Origin: JAFAHD01 sp963772515
GTDB lineage: Bacteria > Vulcanimicrobiota > Vulcanimicrobiia > Eremiobacterales > Eremiobacteraceae
DNA length: 64,000 nt
Assembly: GCA_963772515.1 (NCBI GenBank)
Contig: CAVYXC010000002.1
Coordinates: forward strand, 372,001-436,000
Direction: 5' to 3'
Position 1 is the first letter of the stretch. Each line of letters begins with the position of its first letter. Below, one piece after another: positions 32,485 through 38,917 of this stretch. The notes below the pieces were generated by a model. It made no database searches. It was given only the letters and a program-made list of their open reading frames with translations, and was not told the origin of the DNA. The position numbers were made by a program, and so were the translations under genes.

Positions 32485-33080
32485 TCTACGGGTTTCTCGA
32501 AGCCGCCAAGGGGCGTTGGCCGCTCTGGTTCGGCATCGCAGGCGGCGCGTTTGCGCTGACGATCGTCGGCTTCGTGATCGCCGGGCTGATGACGCCGGAT
32601 CTCGTGCCGGCGACCGGCAACTCGAAGATCGTGATCAACCACATCAGCGGCCAAGGGCTGCGCGAAGGCAAGACGAGCTGGCATTTCGCCGCGGAGCGCG
32701 CCGAGTTCAGCGTCGACGGCACCGTGCAGACCTACCACAACGCGACGGCGACGTACTTTCTACGCGGACGGCCGATGTACAAGATCAAAGCGGGCGAGGT
32801 CACCATCGACACGCGCAGCCTCAACTATTCCGCCGACCAAGGCGTCCACGTGTGGTCGATCGGCTTGCCGGAGAGCCAGCATTTCATCACGCAGGCGCTG
32901 GTCTGGAACAACTCGACGCAGATCCTCAACTGCCCCGGCGACACCGACGTGCTCTATCAGGGCGTGGAGACGCGCACCAACCGGCTGTCGGCGAACCTCG
33001 TGACCGGGATGATCTCGACCGGCCAGTCGATCGCTAAGGTCGGGGCGCCTTCGCCAGCTCAGACTTCAGCCAGTCGATGA
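32481..33080 (+). CDS. LptC-like periplasmic LPS-export protein
   Basis: A 199-residue bitopic protein with one N-terminal transmembrane helix (PLWFGIAGGAFALTIVGFVI). An LptC/LptA-type beta-jellyroll follows (~45-180): SWHFAAERAEFSVDG, TYHNATATYFLRGRPMYKI, KAGEVTIDTRSLNYSADQG, LVWNNSTQILNCPGDTDVL. LptC bridges the LptFG complex to the periplasmic LptA bridge. Sequence conservation in the family is low, and topology plus the lptF-lptD-lnt context carry much of the weight. It is coupled to lnt by ATGA. Its 3' end overlaps the convergent isomerase gene by 47 bases. Confidence 0.8.
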   Translation: MIYGFLEAAKGRWPLWFGIAGGAFALTIVGFVIAGLMTPDLVPATGNSKIVINHISGQGLREGKTSWHFAAERAEFSVDGTVQTYHNATATYFLRGRPMYKIKAGEVTIDTRSLNYSADQGVHVWSIGLPESQHFITQALVWNNSTQILNCPGDTDVLYQGVETRTNRLSANLVTGMISTGQSIAKVGAPSPAQTSASR

Positions 33081-34140
33081 CTGTGACAGGGGTGGGGTCC
33101 TCACCGTCGGCATACGCCAAGTAGCACGACGCGAAATCACCGAGGTAGACGAGCGACATCGCGCGGGCCAGGCGGCTTTCGCCCGATGCCCAGACTTCGC
33201 TGACGCTTGCCGCGCGTTTTTCGACGATAGTCTTGGTGAGCTCCGCGCGCCGGCGGATGTGGTCGGGCTCTCGGTCGTCGCGCAAGAATACGACCGCCAA
33301 CTCGCGTTCCGGCCGTTCCTGAGCCGGCCGGCGACTGCTGTCGTGGCCGCTCCAGCCGACGACGTCGTTGTGGTCGAGCTCGGGCAGCACGCCGGCGGCG
33401 GCGAATGCCTTTGCGTTCTCGTTGATCTGCGTCTTCCAACGGTAGGCGACGACGCCGCGCTCGCCTTGCGAGCCATAGATGACTGGAATCGCTCCGCGCC
33501 ACTGCGCCGCGAGCTGTTTGGCGCGGTTGTCCGCTTGCGCGACGTCGGGCGCGGATGCGTTGCGCACGCGCTCCAGGGTTGCGATCATCTCGTCGAGCTC
33601 ATCGAGCAACGCCGCCGGCATGAGCGCGAGGCGCGCAGCGGCGACGATGAGCGGCACGAACGAGTAGCCGAGCGCGGCGCGCGGCTGCAAGCCGCCGGGG
33701 ATGATGATCGCCGGCACTCCGTCGTGCGCGCAGCGGGCCGCAAGCTCGCCGCCGGTCGTGACCGCCAACACCGCGGCGCGTGCCTTGCGCGCGCCCGCGT
33801 AGGCCGCGAGCGTCTCCTCCGTGTTGCCTGAATAGCTCGCGGCGATGACCAGCGAGTCGGCGCCGACGTACCCGGGCAGGTGATAGTCGCGCGACACCTC
33901 GAGCGGTACGCGCAGGACGTCTTGGAAGACCGAACGCAGGAGGTCGCCGCCGATCGCCGAGCCGCCCATGCCCGCCACGACGGCGTTGGCGAACGTCCGT
34001 CCGGCGAGCGCCCCGACGCCGGCGTCCGAGGCGATCTGCTTGGCGCGCGCGCATTGATCGGGCAGCGAGAGAATCGCTCCCATCATGTTCTCGGGGTCGG
34101 CGGTCCGAAGATCGATGGCGTCGAGCATCGCGGCACCCAT
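33034..34140 (-). CDS. Bifunctional phosphoglucose/phosphomannose isomerase
   Basis: A 368-residue SIS-fold isomerase interconverting Glc6P/Fru6P and Man6P/Fru6P in the cytoplasm. First SIS domain: VVAGMGGSAIGGDLLRSVF, IAASYSGNTEETLAAY, VTTGGELAARCAHDGVP and GGLQPRAALGYSF (the GxQPR signature of the PGI/PMI group). Second domain: PVIYGSQGERGVVAYRWKTQ and the catalytic region LPELDHNDVVGW. Length and motifs match the archaeal/bacterial PGI-PMI type rather than classic Pgi. Start at 34140; a second ATG four codons in is possible. It lies directly after the terminator at 34151. Confidence 0.9.
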   Translation of the reverse strand: MGAAMLDAIDLRTADPENMMGAILSLPDQCARAKQIASDAGVGALAGRTFANAVVAGMGGSAIGGDLLRSVFQDVLRVPLEVSRDYHLPGYVGADSLVIAASYSGNTEETLAAYAGARKARAAVLAVTTGGELAARCAHDGVPAIIIPGGLQPRAALGYSFVPLIVAAARLALMPAALLDELDEMIATLERVRNASAPDVAQADNRAKQLAAQWRGAIPVIYGSQGERGVVAYRWKTQINENAKAFAAAGVLPELDHNDVVGWSGHDSSRRPAQERPERELAVVFLRDDREPDHIRRRAELTKTIVEKRAASVSEVWASGESRLARAMSLVYLGDFASCYLAYADGEDPTPVTVIDWLKSELAKAPRP

Positions 34141-34150
34141 CCGTTGAAAG

Positions 34151-34186
34151 AAAAAACGGCGCGGAGACGCATCCGTCCCCGCGCCG
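34151..34186 (-). terminator. Strong intrinsic terminator after the KGG gene
   Basis: On the minus strand a 13-bp stem (CGGCGCGGGGACG / CGTCTCCGCGCCG, one G-U pair) with a 4-base loop is followed by TTTTTTC. It lies 15 bases after the KGG gene stop and would make that gene monocistronic; the isomerase gene starts 11 bases beyond it. Confidence 0.93.
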
Positions 34187-34201
34187 CGCTTCGACCCTCT
34201 C

Positions 34202-34501
34202 TTAGGAGGCCGCCTTCTTCGCCTCTTCGATCAAGCGCTTGACCTTCTGGCCGCCTTTATGCCCGATCGCCTCGTAGAAGCCGGTCCCATACTTGTCCTT
34301 GACGGCGTTGCCGCCTTTTTGGCCGATGCTGCCGTAGAAACCAGCGCCGTGCCGCTCTTTGGTGCGCTCGCCGCCTTTGCGCCCGATCTCCTCGTAGAAC
34401 GAGGGGCCGTACTTTTTGCGCACCGCGTCGCCGCCCTTTTTGCCGGCCTCGCGCACTGTCATGGCCGCGGTCGGGGCGTCCTGCTCTGTTCGTTCTTCCA
34501 T
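34202..34501 (-). CDS. KGG-repeat stress-induced protein
   Basis: A 99-residue hydrophilic protein. After a short acidic start (MEERTEQDAPTAAM) it has four tandem ~20-residue units of the form G-x-KGG-x5-K-x-GxxFYxxI: KKGGDAVRKKYGPSFYEEIG, RKGGERTKERHGAGFYGSIG, QKGGNAVKDKYGTGFYEAIG, HKGGQKVKRLIEEAKKAAS. The KGG motif (PF10685) occurs in general-stress and desiccation proteins such as GsiB and in con-10-like proteins; it is thought to be intrinsically disordered. ATG 34501 has AAGGTGA upstream. The much longer open frame upstream is not coding. High copy expression is likely given the strong terminator. Confidence 0.92.
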   Translation of the reverse strand: MEERTEQDAPTAAMTVREAGKKGGDAVRKKYGPSFYEEIGRKGGERTKERHGAGFYGSIGQKGGNAVKDKYGTGFYEAIGHKGGQKVKRLIEEAKKAAS

Positions 34502-34730
34502 TTCACCTTCGCCTCGGTTTGGCGGCAGACGTCGCGTGCGCACCTTCATACGCGGCTGCCTACTCGTCGAGGAAACGCACGCAGCCTGCGAAACGTGCCG
34601 CCTCGTCCCGAGGGCCCCGTGGTCCTCATCGGGAATTAATACGCGCGAGGGCGGGCCTCTTGACCCGCCGGCATCTGCGCGTGACATGACGGGCGGAGAC
34701 GAATCGCTTGCTTGGAGCGTTGTACCTGAC
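34502..34730. other. Divergent intergenic region, KGG gene / secreted protein
   Basis: 229 bases between divergent starts. It should hold the promoters of both genes, including any stress-responsive promoter of the KGG gene. The only AT-rich island is GGGAATTAATACG near 34630-34642. I cannot assign -35/-10 boxes with confidence, and no repeat or hairpin stands out. Confidence 0.4.
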
Positions 34731-35414
34731 GTGAGGATCTTCTGCGCCGGTGCGTTAGCAGCCGGCGTTCTTTGCGGCGCGTTGACGCCGATGGCGGCTC
34801 TGGGCCAGGCCACCGGCGGACACGCGCAATCCGGCGTGGTCCGCTCCGTGCACGCTGGCAACGCGAGCGGCGCCGCAGCCACAAGCTCGGTCGGGCGCGC
34901 GCTCCAGGCTTCGCAGTCGGCGGGCCTAACGACGCGCGAGACGCCGATCGATCGAAGCGTCGCACCGGGAACCACCCCGTACGCACAGCGCCCGTGGATC
35001 GAAGGGTACGACCCGGCCCGCGAGGACGAGCTCTTCCGCGCCACGTACGCGCTGCTGCCGACGCACAACATCCTCAAGGTCTACGTCTCCGACGCCGGCG
35101 ACTACGACGCCGCGGGCATTCGATTCTCGGCGCGTGTCCCTCATACGATGCGCGATATCGACGCCGCCGAGATGGAGCACGAAGCGGCCCTGTTGGTCCG
35201 CACCGCCTTTGAGCGCTTCGACGACCTGCAGGCCGTCGACGTCTGGGCTACGATTCCGGTCGACAAGAGCGCATTGACGAGCGTCGAGAACACCGTGTTC
35301 TCCGTCTCGGCCGATCGCGCCACCTACGCCGCGATCCGCGACCGCGACCTGTCCGATGGATCGTTTCTAGCCGCGTTCGGCCGCGTGTGGCTCGCGCCGC
35401 AGGTGCCGCGTTGA
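34731..35414 (+). CDS. Secreted protein of unknown function
   Basis: About 227 residues from the GTG at 34731. The N-terminus (RIFCAGALAAGVLCGALTPMAALGQA) is a signal peptide; ATG at 34686 would add 15 residues ahead of it. The mature part starts with a low-complexity Ala/Ser/Gly stretch, then a folded-looking region (YDPAREDELFRATYALLPTH, HNILKVYVSDAGDYDAAGIR, RDIDAAEMEHEAALLVRTAF, DLQAVDVWATIPVDK). I do not recognise a family. Its stop overlaps the deacetylase start (TGATG), so the two are probably co-expressed and act outside the cytoplasm. Confidence 0.75.
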   Translation: MRIFCAGALAAGVLCGALTPMAALGQATGGHAQSGVVRSVHAGNASGAAATSSVGRALQASQSAGLTTRETPIDRSVAPGTTPYAQRPWIEGYDPAREDELFRATYALLPTHNILKVYVSDAGDYDAAGIRFSARVPHTMRDIDAAEMEHEAALLVRTAFERFDDLQAVDVWATIPVDKSALTSVENTVFSVSADRATYAAIRDRDLSDGSFLAAFGRVWLAPQVPR

Positions 35415-36181
35415 TGCGCCGGGCTGATATCGCCATGCTGGCATCGGTCGCCGCTGCGGCGCTCATGATCCTCGGCGGGGCACCCGCCATGGCGGCGGAC
35501 AACCCCATCGCCTCCGCCGATGAGCTCGCGCCGAGCGAGCGCGCGCATGCCGGCGGGATGGCACCCGATGGCCGCGTTTGGTTCGTGCCGATGCAGCGCA
35601 AGGAGATCGCGCTGACCTTCGACGACGGGCCGTATCCTTTCTATACGCCGCTGTTGCTGCACCAGCTCGAGTCGGACGACGCGCACGCGACCTTCTTCCT
35701 GGTCGGCCGCACGATGCAAGAGTATCCGCAGCTCGTCGAGCGCATCGTCGCTTCAGGCGACGAGATCGGCAACCACACGTTCAATCATTTCACCCTGCCG
35801 GGTCTGTCCGACGACGAGATCGAGGATCAGATCGCGACCTGCGGCGCGCTCATCGAGAACTACACCGGCGGCACCCCGACCCTGTTCCGGCCGCCGCACG
35901 GCCATTACGACACGCGGGTGGTCGAGATCGCGCGCCGGCTCGGCTATCGCGTGATCCTGTGGAGCGATGCACCCGACGACGCCAAAGCGGACGCCACGGA
36001 GCAGCCCGTGTCTGTGATCGTGGAGCGGGTGGTCGAACACGCCAAGCCGGGCGGCATCGTGCTGTTGCACAGCGGCCAGTACAACACGATCGTCGCCTTG
36101 CCCGAAATCATCGCAGATCTGCGCGCGTCAGGGTATTCGTTCGTCACCGTGACGCAGCTGCTGGCCGACCAAGACCAGTAG
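35414..36181 (+). CDS. Secreted polysaccharide deacetylase (NodB / CE4)
   Basis: A metal-dependent carbohydrate de-N-acetylase of 255 residues with an N-terminal signal peptide (ADIAMLASVAAAALMILGG, cleavage near AMA-AD). NodB motifs in order: motif 1 ALTFDDGPYPFYTP (catalytic base and metal Asp), motif 2 GNHTFNHF (H-x3-H metal ligands), motif 3 FRPPHGHYD, motif 4 LWSDAPDD and motif 5 GGIVLLHSG. Likely substrates are peptidoglycan GlcNAc/MurNAc or an exopolysaccharide; sequence cannot decide. It overlaps the preceding secreted-protein gene (TGATG). Confidence 0.93.
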   Translation: MRRADIAMLASVAAAALMILGGAPAMAADNPIASADELAPSERAHAGGMAPDGRVWFVPMQRKEIALTFDDGPYPFYTPLLLHQLESDDAHATFFLVGRTMQEYPQLVERIVASGDEIGNHTFNHFTLPGLSDDEIEDQIATCGALIENYTGGTPTLFRPPHGHYDTRVVEIARRLGYRVILWSDAPDDAKADATEQPVSVIVERVVEHAKPGGIVLLHSGQYNTIVALPEIIADLRASGYSFVTVTQLLADQDQ

Positions 36182-36195
36182 GGCCGGCCCGCCCG

Positions 36196-36783
36196 TTATC
36201 CCGCTGCGAGCCGATGCCAGACCGCGTCGACCTGGCGCGTGAGGCGATCGATGTCACCGTCGTTGTTGATCACGAAACGGGCCCGGCGCGCGTATTCGTC
36301 ATCGGCCAGCTGCGCGCTCATGCGGGCGGCGACGGCCTCTTCCTTCATCTGATCGCGCTGGGCGACGCGCGAGCGGCGCATGTCCGGATCGGCGATCACC
36401 GCGACCGTGGTGTCGCACAACTCGTCGAAGCCGGACTCGAACAGCAGCGGCACGACGACGACGACGACCGAACCGGCCGGCAGCTCCTGGATGCGTGCGA
36501 GCGTGCGCTCGCGGATCTCGGGATGCGTAAGCCGATTGAGCAACTCGCGTTGCCGCGGATCGGCGAAGACGATCCGCGCCATCGCTTCGCGATCCAGCCG
36601 GCCATCCGGCGTGAGCACGGTTGGGCCGAATTCGTAATGGATTGCGTCGAGCACCGGGCTCGGCGGCTCCACCACCTCGCGCGCGATCGCGTCGGTATCG
36701 ACGATGGTCGCGCCATGAGCGGCGAGCATACCGGCAACGGTGGACTTCCCGGACCCGATCCCCCCTGTCAGTCCGACGACCAT
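36196..36783 (-). CDS. coaE: Dephospho-CoA kinase
   Basis: The last enzyme of coenzyme A synthesis, phosphorylating the ribose 3'-OH of dephospho-CoA in the cytoplasm. The 195-residue product has the P-loop VGLTGGIGSGKSTVAGML at the N-terminus, TDAIAREVVEP, ILVFADP-type core (RIVFADPRQRELLNRLTHPEI, split), VVVVPLLFESGFDELCD and the late RRSRVAQRDQMKEEA. It follows rpsA across a terminator, so it may be transcribed by read-through or from its own weak promoter. Confidence 0.95.
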   Translation of the reverse strand: MVVGLTGGIGSGKSTVAGMLAAHGATIVDTDAIAREVVEPPSPVLDAIHYEFGPTVLTPDGRLDREAMARIVFADPRQRELLNRLTHPEIRERTLARIQELPAGSVVVVVVPLLFESGFDELCDTTVAVIADPDMRRSRVAQRDQMKEEAVAARMSAQLADDEYARRARFVINNDGDIDRLTRQVDAVWHRLAAG

Positions 36784-36828
36784 GCGCTGGTATTACAGGA
36801 CCGACGGCGCGCGCCCCCCTTTGCAAAC

Positions 36829-36858
36829 GAAAAGCGCGCCCATCGGGGCGCGCTTTTC
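36829..36858. terminator. Intrinsic terminator after rpsA
   Basis: A perfect 13-bp inverted repeat GAAAAGCGCGCCC / GGGCGCGCTTTTC with a 4-base loop, symmetrical and so able to act in both directions. It is 23 bases after the rpsA stop (minus strand), whose transcript it would end, and 45 bases before coaE. Confidence 0.88.
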
Positions 36859-36881
36859 ATATCGGTCCTCGGTTTCTCGCG

Positions 36882-38048
36882 CTATGTCGCGGCGTCAGCG
36901 GTCTCCTCAGCCGCGTCTGGTTGCTCCGTCGCCGCCGCGCTGTCGTCGCTTGCTTGCACGCCGCTCGCGTCGGCGTCATCCGACTCGGCTTTGTTCACGC
37001 TCGCGTTGATGCGCCGCGATGCGGCGTTGATCGACAGCAGCTTCACGTTGAGCTGCTCGCCGACCGCGACCGGCTTGGCGGGATCGAACTCCGACTTGGG
37101 CACCATCCCGGTCACGCCGGGAAGCACCTCGACGAGCAAGTAGTTCGACGTCGCTTTGATGAGCGTCGCGGGCACGATCTGGCCTTCGCTGAGCTGATCG
37201 GGCACCGTCTTCCATGGATCCTCGAGAGAATGCTTGAGCGACAGGCTCACCTTGCGCGCTTCCGAGTCGAACTTCATGATCTCGACTTGGACCTTGTCGC
37301 CGATCTGCACCGCCTCGCTGGGGTGTTTGATGCGCGACCACGACAGCTCGCTGTTGTGGATCAGGCCGTCCACGCCGCCCAGGTCGACGAACGCTCCGAA
37401 GTCCGCCAGCCGGACGACCGTGCCTTCGCGGATCTGCCCGGGCTGCAGCGTCGACAACAGCTCTTGTTTCTTCTGGTTGAGCTCTTCTTCGAGCACGACG
37501 CGCTGGCTCAACACGACGCGCCGGCGCTTGTGGTCGAGATCGATCACTTTGAGGCGCAGCACTTTGCCGACCATCTCCTCGAGATTGCCGACCGGGTGAC
37601 GGCGGATCTGGGAGGCAGGCACGAAGCCGCGCATGCCGAGATCGACGAGCACGCCGCCCTTGACGACCTGCGTCACCGTCGCCGTGATCGCTTCGTTGTT
37701 CTCGTGCGCTTCGAGCACGCGCTCCCACGTCTTGAGCGCGCGCGCGCGCCGTTCGGAGAGATACATCGCGCCGTCGCCGTCGCCGTCGATGCGGTGCACC
37801 AGCACCTCGAGCGTATCGCCGACCTTCAGATCGGCGACGCGCATGCCCGGCGAGAGCTCGCGCGCGGTGACGATGCCTTCGGATTTCCCGCCGATGTCGA
37901 CGAGCAGTTCGTCGTGCGTCTTCGCGACGATCACGCCGGTGAGCACCTGACCCTCGTCAAGGGTCTTCAGGCTGGCTTCGTAGAGCTGCTGCTCGAGCGC
38001 GAATTCGTCTTGCTCCGTCGTTTGCGGGTCCGCCGGTATATCAGTCAT
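36882..38048 (-). CDS. rpsA: 30S ribosomal protein S1 (four S1 domains)
   Basis: An RNA-binding protein that unfolds mRNA on the 30S subunit. 388 residues with four S1 (OB-fold) repeats rather than the six of E. coli: ~35-105 (VIVAKTHDELLVDIGGKSEG), ~120-187 (TVTQVVKGGVLVDLGMRGFV), ~205-275 (GTVVRLADFGAFVDLGGVDG, LIHNSELSW) and ~290-360 (LIKATSNYLLVEVLPGVTGM). An acidic Ala/Asp-rich tail closes the protein. Four-domain S1 is common in Firmicutes-like and other non-proteobacterial lineages. ATG 38048 is preferred over the TTG two codons upstream. It lies 66 bases after mutM on the same strand and is closed by a strong terminator. Confidence 0.94.
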   Translation of the reverse strand: MTDIPADPQTTEQDEFALEQQLYEASLKTLDEGQVLTGVIVAKTHDELLVDIGGKSEGIVTARELSPGMRVADLKVGDTLEVLVHRIDGDGDGAMYLSERRARALKTWERVLEAHENNEAITATVTQVVKGGVLVDLGMRGFVPASQIRRHPVGNLEEMVGKVLRLKVIDLDHKRRRVVLSQRVVLEEELNQKKQELLSTLQPGQIREGTVVRLADFGAFVDLGGVDGLIHNSELSWSRIKHPSEAVQIGDKVQVEIMKFDSEARKVSLSLKHSLEDPWKTVPDQLSEGQIVPATLIKATSNYLLVEVLPGVTGMVPKSEFDPAKPVAVGEQLNVKLLSINAASRRINASVNKAESDDADASGVQASDDSAAATEQPDAAEETADAAT

Positions 38049-38114
38049 TAACAAAAGTTAACCTATCCCTCTTCCGAGTTATTTCGTCTTGGCTATCGCG
38101 TGGAACGAGCTGGA

Positions 38115-38915
38115 TCAGTGCTGGCACACGGGGCAGAAAAACGTCCCTCGTTGCGCGAGGACAACCCGCCTGATCGCCGTTTTGCAGCGGCGACACGGCA
38201 AACCACCACGCCCGTAGACAGCGAGTTTCTTCTGAAACTCCCCCGGCATTCCTGCACCGTCGACGTAGTCGTCGACGCTGGAACCTCGATAGAATATGGC
38301 TTTGCGCAACACTTTGCGCAGACTCGACAACAGCGCCGCGGCTTGTGCGCGGGTCAGGCGACCGGCGGCCACGTTCGGGCGGATGCGCGCGAGATATAAC
38401 GCCTCGCACGCGTAGATGTTGCCCACGCCGGATAGGCGGCGCTGATCGAGCAGCCACGTCTTGATCTTCGTGCGCCGCCCGCGCAGAAGCGCATGCAGGC
38501 GCGCGGGGGTAAGCTCGGGGTCGAATGGGTCGATGCCGGTGCCCAGCTCCGCTTGCGGATCGCCGTCGAAGATCCGCCAGCGGCCGAACTTGCGCGCGTC
38601 GGAGAACACGAGTGCGCCGCCGTCCGCGAAGCGCAGCGAAAGGCGCGTGTGCGGCAGTGCCGTCGACGGATCGGCGATGAGCCTGCCGGTCATGCGCAGG
38701 TGCACGGCGACGTGCCGGCCGCTGCGCAGGTCGAAGAGCACATACTTGCCGAGCCGGCGGACGCCTGCGATGGTCTCCCCATCAAGCGTGCGCGCCGCTA
38801 GGCCGCGCGGATCGACGGTGCGCTGCCAGGCGACGTCCACGCCGCGGATCGTACGCCCGCTCACGCTGCGCGCAAGACCGCGTGCAATCGTCTCGACTTC
38901 GGGAAGTTCGGGCAT
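38115..38915 (-). CDS. mutM: Formamidopyrimidine-DNA glycosylase
   Basis: A bifunctional base-excision glycosylase/AP lyase that removes 8-oxoguanine and formamidopyrimidines. 266 residues. The start ATG at 38915 gives the obligatory N-terminus MPELPEVETIARGL (catalytic Pro2 and Glu3). Further motifs: HLRMTGRL, DARKFGRW, the H2TH segment LDQRRLSGVGNIYACEAL, and the C-terminal zinc finger CRRCKTAIRR...GTFFCPVCQ. The upstream open frame (11 codons) is not used. It starts two bases after the polA stop, forming a polA-mutM repair pair. Confidence 0.97.
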   Translation of the reverse strand: MPELPEVETIARGLARSVSGRTIRGVDVAWQRTVDPRGLAARTLDGETIAGVRRLGKYVLFDLRSGRHVAVHLRMTGRLIADPSTALPHTRLSLRFADGGALVFSDARKFGRWRIFDGDPQAELGTGIDPFDPELTPARLHALLRGRRTKIKTWLLDQRRLSGVGNIYACEALYLARIRPNVAAGRLTRAQAAALLSSLRKVLRKAIFYRGSSVDDYVDGAGMPGEFQKKLAVYGRGGLPCRRCKTAIRRVVLAQRGTFFCPVCQH

Positions 38916-38917
38916 GA

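Noticed and set aside
34502..35077. N-terminal extension of the KGG protein (to 291 residues)
   Set aside because: The extra 190 residues are Arg/Pro/Ser-rich noise opposite the divergent secreted-protein gene; the ATG at 34501 with a good ribosome binding site starts the KGG repeats.
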